Positions 51,757 through 59,962 of a stretch of DNA of 64,000 nt are shown here, piece after piece. The notes under the pieces are model-generated. The model was not told the origin of the DNA, made no database searches, and saw only the letters and a list, made by a program, of their open reading frames with translations. How positions within the stretch are numbered: position 1 is the first letter of the stretch; each line of letters begins with the position of its first letter. The stretch is from Halococcus qingdaonensis. Lineage in GTDB: Archaea > Halobacteriota > Halobacteria > Halobacteriales > Halococcaceae. The position numbers were made by a program, and so were the translations under genes. Location: NCBI RefSeq assembly GCF_024508235.1, contig NZ_CP101943.1, forward strand, positions 2,577,112 to 2,641,111, given 5' to 3'.

Positions 51757-52227
51757 ATGAGCACGGCGAGCATGGGTCGACTCCGCCGGGGCTGGGAGTA
51801 CTACCGGCGGTACACGAAGCAGCGGACGGGGATCCACGCGGCGGCGACGGCGGCGCTCACCGGGCTCGGGCTGCTCGCGTATTTCGAGCGCTGGTTCGTC
51901 GCCGTCGCCATCGTCGCTTATCTCCTCCCGCCTGTCTATCTCTATCTCACCGGCGACGACCTCGCCGAACACGACCGCTCTCCGGACGATCGCTCTGGCC
52001 GACCGACCGCGACCGGCGATGTCGATCGGGATTTCGACGGTATCGATAGGGACAGCGATTCGGATGGTATCGACAGGGACAGTGACTCCGACGGCACCGA
52101 CACCGACAGCGATTCAGACGGGTACGACGCCGATGCGGACGCTGACGGCTACGACGCTGACGCCGACGCGGACGGGGCCGATGCTGACGCCGATGGTACC
52201 GATGCCGACGCGGATGCGGATGGGTAG
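51757..52227 (+). CDS. Membrane protein with Asp-rich DxDxDG repeat tail
   Basis: This 156-residue protein has a basic N-terminus (about 1-25), one or two hydrophobic segments (about 28-43 and 45-66), and a long C-terminal tail (about residues 88-156) made of near-perfect repeats such as RDSDSDG and DADADADG, with aspartate at about every second position. DxDxDG loops bind calcium in thrombospondin type 3 and related proteins, so calcium or cation binding is possible. The tail could also be a purely electrostatic halophilic feature. No family is recognised; the number of repeats may differ between strains. Confidence 0.68.
   Translation: MSTASMGRLRRGWEYYRRYTKQRTGIHAAATAALTGLGLLAYFERWFVAVAIVAYLLPPVYLYLTGDDLAEHDRSPDDRSGRPTATGDVDRDFDGIDRDSDSDGIDRDSDSDGTDTDSDSDGYDADADADGYDADADADGADADADGTDADADADG
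52019..52224 (+). repeat. Degenerate tandem repeats encoding DxDxDG units
   Basis: The nucleotide sequence repeats GAC/GAT GCC/AGC/TCG GAC units, for example GGGACAGCGATTCGGATGGTAT and GCTGACGCCGACGCGGACG, with period 12-24 bases inside the membrane-protein gene. The first part codes RDSDSDG-type repeats, the second ADADADG-type repeats, so two rounds of expansion are likely. Such repeats favour slippage. Confidence 0.65.
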
Positions 52228-52418
52228 CGAGTCGCCGATACGCGCCGTGCGGGCGTAAGGAAACGCCTTTGGCCGCGCCAGCCACAGACCAACGCACGTG
52301 ACTCCCGTCGCCTCATTTCGCCCGCGACGCCTCCAAGACCGATGGGGGCGACGCTCGTGAACGTCGTCTCGCTTCGCTCGCGACGTGCTCGTGGGGATCG
52401 TCTCCGGGAGGGCCCTCC

Positions 52419-54743
52419 ATGAACGTCGCCGAGGCGGTCCCCGAGTTCGCCGATGCCTTCGCCTTCGAGGAGTTCAATCGAATGCAGCGCGAGGCGCTGC
52501 CGGCGATCATGAACCGCGACGAGAACGTCGTCGCCAGTGCCCCCACCGCGAGCGGGAAGACCGCTCTCGCCGAACTCGCCATCTGCAAGTGTCTCGACGC
52601 AGGCGGGACGTCGCTGTTCATCGCGCCGCTGCGCGCGCTCACCAACGAGAAGGAAAGCGAGTGGGAACGGTTCGAGGAGCTGGGCTACTCGGTCTACGTC
52701 GTCACCGGCGAGCGCGACCTGAATCCCCGCAGAGCCGAACGCGCCGACATTCTGGTGATGACGCCCGAGAAGGTGGATTCGGCCACGCGCAAACACGACT
52801 CGCCCCGGTACGAGTTCATCACCGACGTCTCGTGTTGCGTCATCGACGAGGTTCACCTGCTCGATTCGGAGAATCGGGGGAGCGTGCTCGAAGTCACCAT
52901 CTCCCGGCTCCGCCGGCTCGCGACCCCGCGCGTCGTCGCGCTCTCGGCGACGATGCCCAACGTCGACGAAATCGCCGACTGGCTCGACGCCGTCCCGGAG
53001 ACGACCTTCGATTTCGGCGACGAGTATCGGCCCGTGGATCTCGAATCCGGCGTCCGCACCTACACGCACGGCGAGAACGCCTTCGCCGACAAATACCGTC
53101 GCCTGTACCGCGCGCTCGACCTCTCGGAGAAACACATCCGCGAGGACGGCCAGGCCCTCGTCTTCGTCGCCTCCCGTCAGGACACGGTGCGCGCGGCCGA
53201 GAAGGCTCGCGACGAACTCGCCTCGCGGGACGTCCCGATCGGCGCGCGCGGCGATTACGATTTCCATACCGAAACGCAGGTTCTGGAGAACCAGACCCTC
53301 CGGAAATCGGCCCTCGACGGCGTCGCCTTCCATCACGCCGGACTATCGAAATCGGACAAAGACCACGTCGAGCAGTGGTTTCGTGAGGGGAAGATACAGC
53401 TGCTCTTCTCGACCTCGACGCTCGCGTGGGGCGTCAACCTGCCCGCACGGTGTGTCGTGATCCGCGACACGAAATACCACGACCCCCTGGAAGGCGAGGT
53501 CGACATGAGCCCGCTCGACGTGCTCCAGATGCTCGGGCGCGCGGGTCGGCCGGGCTACGACGACGCGGGCTACGCCTACGTGGTCTGTGACGGCAGCGAC
53601 GCAGAGAAGTACCGAAAACTGCTCCGCGACGGGACGGAGATCGACTCCCACCTCACGGCCGACCTCGACACGCATCTCAACGCCGAGATCGCGATGGGTA
53701 CCATCGACGACGTGCCCGAGGTGATGGAGTGGCTCGAAACGACGTTCGCGTTCGTCCGTGCCCAGAGTGCCGACGAGGGCGCGGTCGCGGCGCTCAGGGA
53801 ACGCGTCCGTGAAGCGCTCTCGACGCTCGCCGATCGGGGGTTCGTCGCGATCGAGGACGACACCGTCTCGGCCACCCCGCTCGGCACGCTCGCGTCGGCG
53901 TACTACCTCAGATTGCCGACCGCCCACCGATTTTACGAACTCGCCGGCACCGACCCATCGACGGACGTCCTCCTCGAAACGGTCGCCCGAAGCGCGGAGT
54001 TCGACAGCGTGAACGCCCGCCGCGCCGAGCGCGACGCCATCGAAAGCGTGCTCGACGGTCACGGCGATCTCGATCCGGGCCGACGAAAGGTGCTGGCCAT
54101 TCTCGCGTCGAGCACGCGCGCCGCGACGCCGAGCGAACTCCAGAGCGATGCATGGGTCATTCGCCAGAACGCCGTGCGCCTGCTCGCCGCGCTGCGGGCC
54201 TTCCTCGATCGCTTCGGCTCGGAGTGGGAGGCCAATCGTGCGCGTCGCGCGGCCGCGCGCGTCGAGAACGGGGTGGGCGAGGAATCGGTTGCGCTCACCG
54301 CCATCGATGGCGTCGGCCCGGGCAGAGCGAGCAAACTCGCCGGCGAGGGGATCGAAACGCCCGCCGCTGTCGTCGAGGCCGGCATCGAAGCGCTCGTCGC
54401 TGCCGGTCTCACGGAGGGTGTCGCCGAGCGGGTCGTCGAGAGTGCACGCGGCCTCCCCGCGCTGTCGATCGATTGGGGTGCATTCCCCGAACGGATCGCG
54501 CGCGGCGAGAACGAGCTGTCCGAGGTGACGATCGAGAACGGTGGCGACGGCGCACGCGCCGGGATCCGCGTCTCGGTCAACGACACCGAGATGACGGCGA
54601 CGAGTTCGTTTCTGGGTACCGAGACCGTGCCGGCCCCGGTCTTCGGCGGCGAGCCCGACACGCTCAAGTTCATCATCGAGATCGTCTTCCCGGATCTGCC
54701 GCTCGCGCCGGTGGTCGAGACGCGAACCGTCTGGGTCGATTGA
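52419..54743 (+). CDS. Ski2/Hel308-type DEAD-box DNA helicase
   Basis: This 774-residue superfamily 2 helicase has Walker A APTASGKTALA at 41-51, DEVH in CVIDEVHLLD, SAT in LSATMP, and motif VI in LQMLGRAGRPGYDDAG. The two RecA cores are followed by a winged-helix region, a helix-hairpin-helix segment near residues 625-685 (ALTAIDGVGPGRASKLAG), and a C-terminal beta-sandwich about 690-774 with acidic character. Hel308 helps restart stalled replication forks. Relative to classical Hel308 the C-terminal beta domain resembles the Sec63/FN3 part of Brr2-type helicases, so it may be a variant with its own partner. It precedes a NucS-N-like gene by 50 bases. Confidence 0.82.
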   Translation: MNVAEAVPEFADAFAFEEFNRMQREALPAIMNRDENVVASAPTASGKTALAELAICKCLDAGGTSLFIAPLRALTNEKESEWERFEELGYSVYVVTGERDLNPRRAERADILVMTPEKVDSATRKHDSPRYEFITDVSCCVIDEVHLLDSENRGSVLEVTISRLRRLATPRVVALSATMPNVDEIADWLDAVPETTFDFGDEYRPVDLESGVRTYTHGENAFADKYRRLYRALDLSEKHIREDGQALVFVASRQDTVRAAEKARDELASRDVPIGARGDYDFHTETQVLENQTLRKSALDGVAFHHAGLSKSDKDHVEQWFREGKIQLLFSTSTLAWGVNLPARCVVIRDTKYHDPLEGEVDMSPLDVLQMLGRAGRPGYDDAGYAYVVCDGSDAEKYRKLLRDGTEIDSHLTADLDTHLNAEIAMGTIDDVPEVMEWLETTFAFVRAQSADEGAVAALRERVREALSTLADRGFVAIEDDTVSATPLGTLASAYYLRLPTAHRFYELAGTDPSTDVLLETVARSAEFDSVNARRAERDAIESVLDGHGDLDPGRRKVLAILASSTRAATPSELQSDAWVIRQNAVRLLAALRAFLDRFGSEWEANRARRAAARVENGVGEESVALTAIDGVGPGRASKLAGEGIETPAAVVEAGIEALVAAGLTEGVAERVVESARGLPALSIDWGAFPERIARGENELSEVTIENGGDGARAGIRVSVNDTEMTATSSFLGTETVPAPVFGGEPDTLKFIIEIVFPDLPLAPVVETRTVWVD

Positions 54744-54793
54744 GTCTCCCAGCGAGGCGTAGGTTCAACTACGAAGCCGCGGCCAGCCGCCCC

Positions 54794-55522
54794 ATGGACG
54801 CTATCCGGGTCTTCGCCGGCGACTGCACCATCACCGAGGACGGCGAGCGCGAACAGCGCGGCGACGTCGTCGTGGTGATCAAACCCGACGACACGGTTCT
54901 GATTCACGACCGCGACGGCTACCAGCCGGCGGCGTGGCTCACCCGCCCAGAGACGCTCAGCTACGAGGGGACGAGCGGCGGGACGTTCTCGCTGACCGCC
55001 ACCGATGGCGAGTCGTCGCTGGACGTGGTCGCCAACGAGGAGCACGGACTCGCGCGCTATCCGGCCTCCGACGCCGGCGTTCCCGTGGGCGACTGCCCCG
55101 ACTGCGAGGGCGCGCTCGTCCGCGCGACGGGTGCGGTGGCGTGTCTCGACTGCGACGAGCGCTACGGGCTGCCGGCGGGCGCGGACGTGCTCGATCGGAC
55201 CTGTCGCGACTGCGGGCTGCCGACGATGATCGCCGAGCGCGGGCGGGCGTTCACGCTCTGCATCGATCGCGAGTGCGAATCGCTCGACGACCGAGTGAAC
55301 GAAGCGTTCGATCGCGAGTGGGGCTGTCCGGACTGCGACGGCGATCTGCGCGTCATCCGCAACGGCCAACTGCTCGCCGGCTGTGAGAACTATCCCGACT
55401 GCGAGACCGCGTTCTCGATCCCATCGGGAACAGTCGACGGCGACTGCGAGTGTGGGCTGCCGGCGTTCGACACGGGTGGTGGACGACGCTGTCTCGATGC
55501 GACCTGCGAGCGCGCTGGTTGA
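54794..55522 (+). CDS. NucS N-terminal-like domain fused to topoisomerase-type zinc fingers
   Basis: This 242-residue protein starts with a domain of about 95 residues resembling the DNA-binding N-domain of NucS/EndoMS (RVFAGDCTITEDGEREQRGDVVVVIKP, HDRDGYQPAAWL). It then has four C4 zinc-ribbon modules: CPDC/CLDC, CRDC/CIDREC, CPDC/CENYPDC and CECG/CLDATC, the last ones like the C-terminal zinc fingers of topoisomerase I. The nuclease domain of EndoMS is absent. It may bind branched or single-stranded DNA. It follows the helicase gene closely, which suggests related work in DNA repair. Confidence 0.7.
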   Translation: MDAIRVFAGDCTITEDGEREQRGDVVVVIKPDDTVLIHDRDGYQPAAWLTRPETLSYEGTSGGTFSLTATDGESSLDVVANEEHGLARYPASDAGVPVGDCPDCEGALVRATGAVACLDCDERYGLPAGADVLDRTCRDCGLPTMIAERGRAFTLCIDRECESLDDRVNEAFDREWGCPDCDGDLRVIRNGQLLAGCENYPDCETAFSIPSGTVDGDCECGLPAFDTGGGRRCLDATCERAG

Positions 55523-55594
55523 TTCGCTTCGATTCTCACTGGAAGCACCACGGCCGACCGCAGGCGACTTGTCGTCGCGCGACCCGCTGTCGCT

Positions 55595-56620
55595 ATGGAA
55601 GGCACGCTCGACGGCGGCGTCGTCCGGGTCGGCGGCGACGCGCGCCAGCGCTTTTACGACTCAAGTGGCTACGGTCGGCCCGACGGCGCGGGCGTCGTGC
55701 TCGCGCCGGTCGAGGCCGCCCACCTGCTCTTTCGCGACGATCTCGACGCGGTCGACGGAATGGATCTCGGGAAATTTCTCGCCGCGACCGACTGCGTGGT
55801 CCGCTTTCTGGTCTACAAGGACTTCCGCGAGCGCGGCTTTTACCTTTCGCCCGCGCGCGAGGGCTGGGTCGATGCCGCCGACGCACGAACGGACGCGGAC
55901 CTCGTGGTCTACCCGCAGGGCAACGGGCCGTGGGACGACGAAATCGCCTACCGCGTGCGCGTCGTCGGCGAGCGCGCGGCGGTGCCGGCGAACGACCTCG
56001 GGAGCGTGGTGCTCGCCGTCGTCGACGAGGAGAGCGAGATCACCTATCTCGACACCGCACGCCCCGAGATGACGGGAAGCACCGACTACGATCACCCGAC
56101 CGGGATCGCCGCCGACCTGCTGGAGGATCGAACCGTGCTCTGGAACCCTCCTGACGACCTCTACGAACGGGCGTTCTACGGCCAGCGACTCGCCGGGCGC
56201 GGGGCCGATGGCGGTCCGCTCCAGCTCTCGCTCGTCGAGACAGCGTTTCTCGCCCAGGAGAATGTGCTGGACCTCGATGGCGGAGCCGAAACGGTCGTCG
56301 AGCGCGGGCGGGCGGTCGAGGGCGAGCGGTTCGACCGTCGACTGGCGGTCTACGCGACGCTCCGCTCCGAGGGGCTCGTTCCCAAAACCGGGTTCAAGTT
56401 CGGTGCGGATTTCCGGACGTACGCGGACGTCGAATCGGTCGATAACCTCGGTCATTCGGAGTTTCTGGTGCGCGTCCTGCCTGCGGAGTACGCCTTCGGG
56501 CCGCGCGAACTCTCGCTCGACGTGCGGCTCGCCGGCGGGGTTCACAAGCGAATGGCTTTTGCGCTGACCCACATGAATGAAGACATCGACTGGCTCGCCG
56601 TCGAGCGAATCACACCATGA
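55595..56620 (+). CDS. endA: tRNA-splicing endonuclease EndA (alpha-2 type)
   Basis: This 341-residue homodimeric enzyme cuts introns out of pre-tRNA. It has two tandem EndA domains, the type found in Euryarchaeota; the first is degenerate. The catalytic triad is Tyr276 (RTYADVE), His287 (LGHSEFLV) and Lys318 (GVHKRMA). The acidic loop before the triad and the Leu-rich N-half match the family. It overlaps trpS by four bases; tRNA-Trp is the classic intron-bearing tRNA in haloarchaea, which makes the pairing meaningful. Confidence 0.93.
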   Translation: MEGTLDGGVVRVGGDARQRFYDSSGYGRPDGAGVVLAPVEAAHLLFRDDLDAVDGMDLGKFLAATDCVVRFLVYKDFRERGFYLSPAREGWVDAADARTDADLVVYPQGNGPWDDEIAYRVRVVGERAAVPANDLGSVVLAVVDEESEITYLDTARPEMTGSTDYDHPTGIAADLLEDRTVLWNPPDDLYERAFYGQRLAGRGADGGPLQLSLVETAFLAQENVLDLDGGAETVVERGRAVEGERFDRRLAVYATLRSEGLVPKTGFKFGADFRTYADVESVDNLGHSEFLVRVLPAEYAFGPRELSLDVRLAGGVHKRMAFALTHMNEDIDWLAVERITP

Positions 56621-58176
56621 CCGACCCACAGCCCGCGGACGACCGACGAGCGCCGGACCAGCCACCCCGAACGGACGGTGGCACAGCGACTGGAGCCGAC
56701 GAGACGACGCTCGACCCGTGGGGATCGTCGACCGTTGCCGACTACCGCAAACTCTTCGAGGAGTTCGGCATCGAGGAGTTCGACGATGTGCTCCCCGACG
56801 TGCCGAGCCCCCACTACCTGATGCGCCGCGGGGTCATCTTCGGTCATCGAGGGTACGATCGTGTCGCGCGCGCGATGGCCAACGACGAGGAGTTCGCCGT
56901 GCTCTCGGGCTGGATGCCGACCGGCGATCCGCACATCGGTCACAAGCTCGTCATCGACGAGATCGTCTGGCATCAACAGCAGGGTGGCGACGCCTACGCG
57001 CTGATCGCCGACATGGAGGCCCACAGCGCCCGCGGGCTCTCCTGGGACGAGATCGCCCGCCACTCGCGGGAGTACCTGCTGAGCCTCATCGCGCTCGGGT
57101 TCGATCCCAAGGAAGGAGAGATCTACCGCCAATCGGACAACCGCCCGCTGCAGGATCTCGCCTTCGAACTCGGCGCGCACGTCAACTTCTCCGAAATGCA
57201 GGCGCTCTACGGCTTCGACGGCGAGACCAACGTCTCGCATATGCAGAGCGTCGTCACCCAGATGGCGGACATCCTCTACCCACAGATCGACGAACCGAAA
57301 CCCACGGTGATCCCGGTGGGCCCGGATCAGGACCCCCACGTCAGGCTCTCGCGCGACCTCGCGGCCAGCATGCGCTATTTCAAGGTCAGCGAAGCGTACG
57401 CGAGCTTCGAGACCGACAGCGAGGAGCGCGTGCTCATCGGTGAGGCGTACGACGCGCTCTCCGCGAGCACGGATGAGGAGCCGATCCGCTGTGTCGAGGC
57501 CGCCGACTGGCTCGCCGACGCGGACGATCCGAGTGAGGCCCGTGCCGGCGCGATCAAGAAACTCCGCGCCGCCGGCAAGGAACCGCTTCGCCCGCGAACC
57601 CGATTCCTGGATCGTACCGCAACCGACGCAGCCTTCGAAGCACTCATCGAGGCGATCGAGGGCGAAAAACGCGTCTACGAGGGTCACATCGACAGCTTCG
57701 AACTCTCGCGGGAGGACGCCGAATCGCTCGCGCGCGAGGTCGAAATCGATCACGGTGGCTACGGGTTCGTTGCTCCCTCCTCGATCTATCATCGGTTCAT
57801 GACCGGACTGACGGGTGGGAAGATGAGCTCCTCGGTGCCGGCGAGCCACATCAGTCTGCTCGACGACCCCGACGAGGGCTACGAGAAGGTGAAATCGGCG
57901 ACCACGGGCGGGCGCGAGACGGCCGAAAAACAGCGCGAACTCGGCGGCCGAGCCGACGAATGTCCGGTCTACGAGCTCTACAACTACCTGCTCGCGGCGG
58001 ACGACGACGAGTTCGCGATCCGCGTCTACGAGGAGTGTACGAACGGCGAGCGCCTTTGCGGGGGCTGTAAGGAGCAGGCCGCGGAATTGATGCGCGAGTT
58101 CCTCGAAGACCATCAGGAAAAACGCGAGGAAGCGAAGGAAGTGCTGGACGGTCTCGACGTCGATCTTGATCTGTAG
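56617..58176 (+). CDS. trpS: Tryptophanyl-tRNA synthetase
   Basis: This 519-residue class I synthetase has a HIGH-like motif GDPHIGHKLV and a KMSKS-like GGKMSSSVPASH. Residues about 1-75 form a polar extension before GVIFGHRGYDRV. An intervening region between about 255 and 355 is longer than in bacterial TrpS, as seen in haloarchaeal proteins. The C-terminus has CNGERLCGGCKEQAAE, a Cys-rich segment near the anticodon-binding region. The start overlaps the endA stop (ATGA). Confidence 0.94.
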   Translation: MTDPQPADDRRAPDQPPRTDGGTATGADETTLDPWGSSTVADYRKLFEEFGIEEFDDVLPDVPSPHYLMRRGVIFGHRGYDRVARAMANDEEFAVLSGWMPTGDPHIGHKLVIDEIVWHQQQGGDAYALIADMEAHSARGLSWDEIARHSREYLLSLIALGFDPKEGEIYRQSDNRPLQDLAFELGAHVNFSEMQALYGFDGETNVSHMQSVVTQMADILYPQIDEPKPTVIPVGPDQDPHVRLSRDLAASMRYFKVSEAYASFETDSEERVLIGEAYDALSASTDEEPIRCVEAADWLADADDPSEARAGAIKKLRAAGKEPLRPRTRFLDRTATDAAFEALIEAIEGEKRVYEGHIDSFELSREDAESLAREVEIDHGGYGFVAPSSIYHRFMTGLTGGKMSSSVPASHISLLDDPDEGYEKVKSATTGGRETAEKQRELGGRADECPVYELYNYLLAADDDEFAIRVYEECTNGERLCGGCKEQAAELMREFLEDHQEKREEAKEVLDGLDVDLDL

Positions 58177-58238
58177 AGGGCTGTCGGGGTAGCTTCACCG
58201 CTTCTCACGAACGGTTTCGCACGGCACCGCGTTGGCCA

Positions 58239-58697
58239 CTACCGAACAACGATCGTGTCGGCAAATCGGTCGCCCAGTCGTTTGGAGTGATCCGAGACGG
58301 CGAGCGAGACGATCCCGACGACGTAGAAAAACGGGAAGAAATCCACGAGCCGTAGCACGTTTCGTACCACCGATGACTGCAGTGAGATGGATGATCCATC
58401 GGAGTTCGTAGCCCGGATTTTGACAGCAGCCTTGCCGATGGTCCTACCGAATCGCCACTCCAGCAACGCGTGATAGCCGATGGAAAACCCCATCCAGAGC
58501 ACGAGCGAAACGAGCGCAGGAACACCCTCCAAGTCCGCGTTCGTCGTTGTCCCGCTGGTTTGGATATCACCGATGACTCCAGCCACGAGAAAAGTGGAGA
58601 CGAAAAACAACGCGAACCAAACGATCGAATCGATCGCCATCGCCACGCCCCGGATGACGATTCCACATCTTTCAGGTGTGTCCTCGTTTTTCATCAC
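58239..58697 (-). CDS. RDD-family membrane protein
   Basis: This 152-residue protein has the RDD pattern: an Arg/Asp pair in the first helix region (IRGVAMAIDSIVWF) and the conserved basic/aromatic segment WRFGRTIGKAAVKIRA, followed by a helix pair in RLVDFFPFFYVVGIVSLAVSDHSKRLGDRFADTIV. RDD proteins are of uncertain function, some being ion-handling or carrier proteins. The gene is less G+C-rich and uses Ser/Ile/Phe codons unlike its neighbours, hinting at acquisition. It stands alone between trpS and the flavoprotein gene. Confidence 0.8.
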   Translation of the reverse strand: MMKNEDTPERCGIVIRGVAMAIDSIVWFALFFVSTFLVAGVIGDIQTSGTTTNADLEGVPALVSLVLWMGFSIGYHALLEWRFGRTIGKAAVKIRATNSDGSSISLQSSVVRNVLRLVDFFPFFYVVGIVSLAVSDHSKRLGDRFADTIVVR

Positions 58698-58804
58698 TTC
58701 GATGGACTCACCACGTCTACATAAAATTTCACGTCTCTAAGAGAATATATTCCGATCTCATCCCTGGACAACACTGCGGGTCGTTGCGTCGGTGAAATCC
58801 CCAC

Positions 58805-59869
58805 TTACCCGTAGCTTTCTTCCTCGTAGTAGAGATCGGGCACGCCGAGCGGTTCGACGACTTCGCGGACGCTCTCGCACATCGCGCCGATGCCACAGAC
58901 GTACACCTCGGCGTTTTTCGGGTCGATCCGCGTCTCGATGTCAGTCTTCGTCTCGCTGCCGACGAAATCGGTGATGTCGGGCGGAAGGCTGTCGGTGTCG
59001 ACGCAGTCGGGATCGAGATATTTGAGCAAGGTGTGCTGGACGTATTCGGTCTCGCCGTCCCAGTCGCCGAGATACTCCTCGCGGCTGCAGGTGAAGACAG
59101 GGTGGAAGTTCGGGTTCTCGTCCGCGAGCGCGAGGAACTCCTCGTGGTAGGGGAGATCGTCCTCCCAGGATGCTCCCAGAAATAGCCAGACGTCGCGTTC
59201 GTGGCCCTCGAATTCGTCGCGACCCTCTTCGAAGGTGTAGTCGATCATGCTCTTGAACGGGGCCGCGCCCGTGCCGGTGGCGATGAAGACGAGGTCGCGT
59301 TCGGAGGGGTCCTGGAGCATGAACTCGTCGCCGTAAGGTCCGCGGAGGAACAGTTCGTCACCTTTGGCGGTTCTGTCGCAGAGGTCAGGCGTGAGTTCGC
59401 CGTCGGGCACGCGCCGGATGCAGAGTTCGAGTTCGTCGCGGTTTGGCGAGCTCGCGATCGAGTAGACGCGCGGTTCCTCCTCTTCGTAGCTGATGCGCGC
59501 GTACTGGCCCGGCACGAACTCGAAGGGTTCCTCCGGACGAAAGCGCAGGCGCAACAGCGACGGATGCTCCCGCTCGGCCCGCCCGCGGAGGGTATCGACT
59601 TTCGCCGCCATCGCGTCGGCGATCGATTCCTCACTCGTCGCAGCGAGTTGCTCGATGCCCTCGTCCCACGACTCGTGATCGTCGACCACGTCGCCGGGCG
59701 GTTCGTCGATCCCCACTCGTTCGACGAGCGTCTCGCGGTCGGCGTCGAGCACGTTCTCGATCCCGTCGTCGCGTTGGCGGTCCATCGCCGCGCGTTCGGT
59801 GATGGTGGCCCGCTGGTTCTCGATCTCGGCTTCGTCGGCCTCCGCCTCGGCGATACGTTTCGGCGACAT
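58805..59869 (-). CDS. Ferredoxin-reductase-like (FNR-type) flavoprotein
   Basis: This 354-residue protein has an N-terminal helical acidic extension of about 95 residues, then an FNR module: FAD-binding FVPGQYARISYEEEEPRVYSIASSP, NAD(P)-binding LVFIATGTGAAPFKSMIDY, and a C-terminal VYVCGIGAMCESVREVVEPLG. The module oxidises NAD(P)H for ferredoxin or an oxygenase. No ferredoxin is fused to it, though a ferredoxin gene lies 37 kb away. It is divergent from pheS. The role of the extension is unknown; it may mediate partner binding. Confidence 0.82.
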   Translation of the reverse strand: MSPKRIAEAEADEAEIENQRATITERAAMDRQRDDGIENVLDADRETLVERVGIDEPPGDVVDDHESWDEGIEQLAATSEESIADAMAAKVDTLRGRAEREHPSLLRLRFRPEEPFEFVPGQYARISYEEEEPRVYSIASSPNRDELELCIRRVPDGELTPDLCDRTAKGDELFLRGPYGDEFMLQDPSERDLVFIATGTGAAPFKSMIDYTFEEGRDEFEGHERDVWLFLGASWEDDLPYHEEFLALADENPNFHPVFTCSREEYLGDWDGETEYVQHTLLKYLDPDCVDTDSLPPDITDFVGSETKTDIETRIDPKNAEVYVCGIGAMCESVREVVEPLGVPDLYYEEESYG

Positions 59870-59962
59870 CTTTCTCGAACCCTCTCGCTCGATGGGGTTA
59901 GCTCTTCGGCAGGCTCGTCCCGAGTCGGAACCGTTAGTTGAGCGACCGCGGTAGATGCCTGC

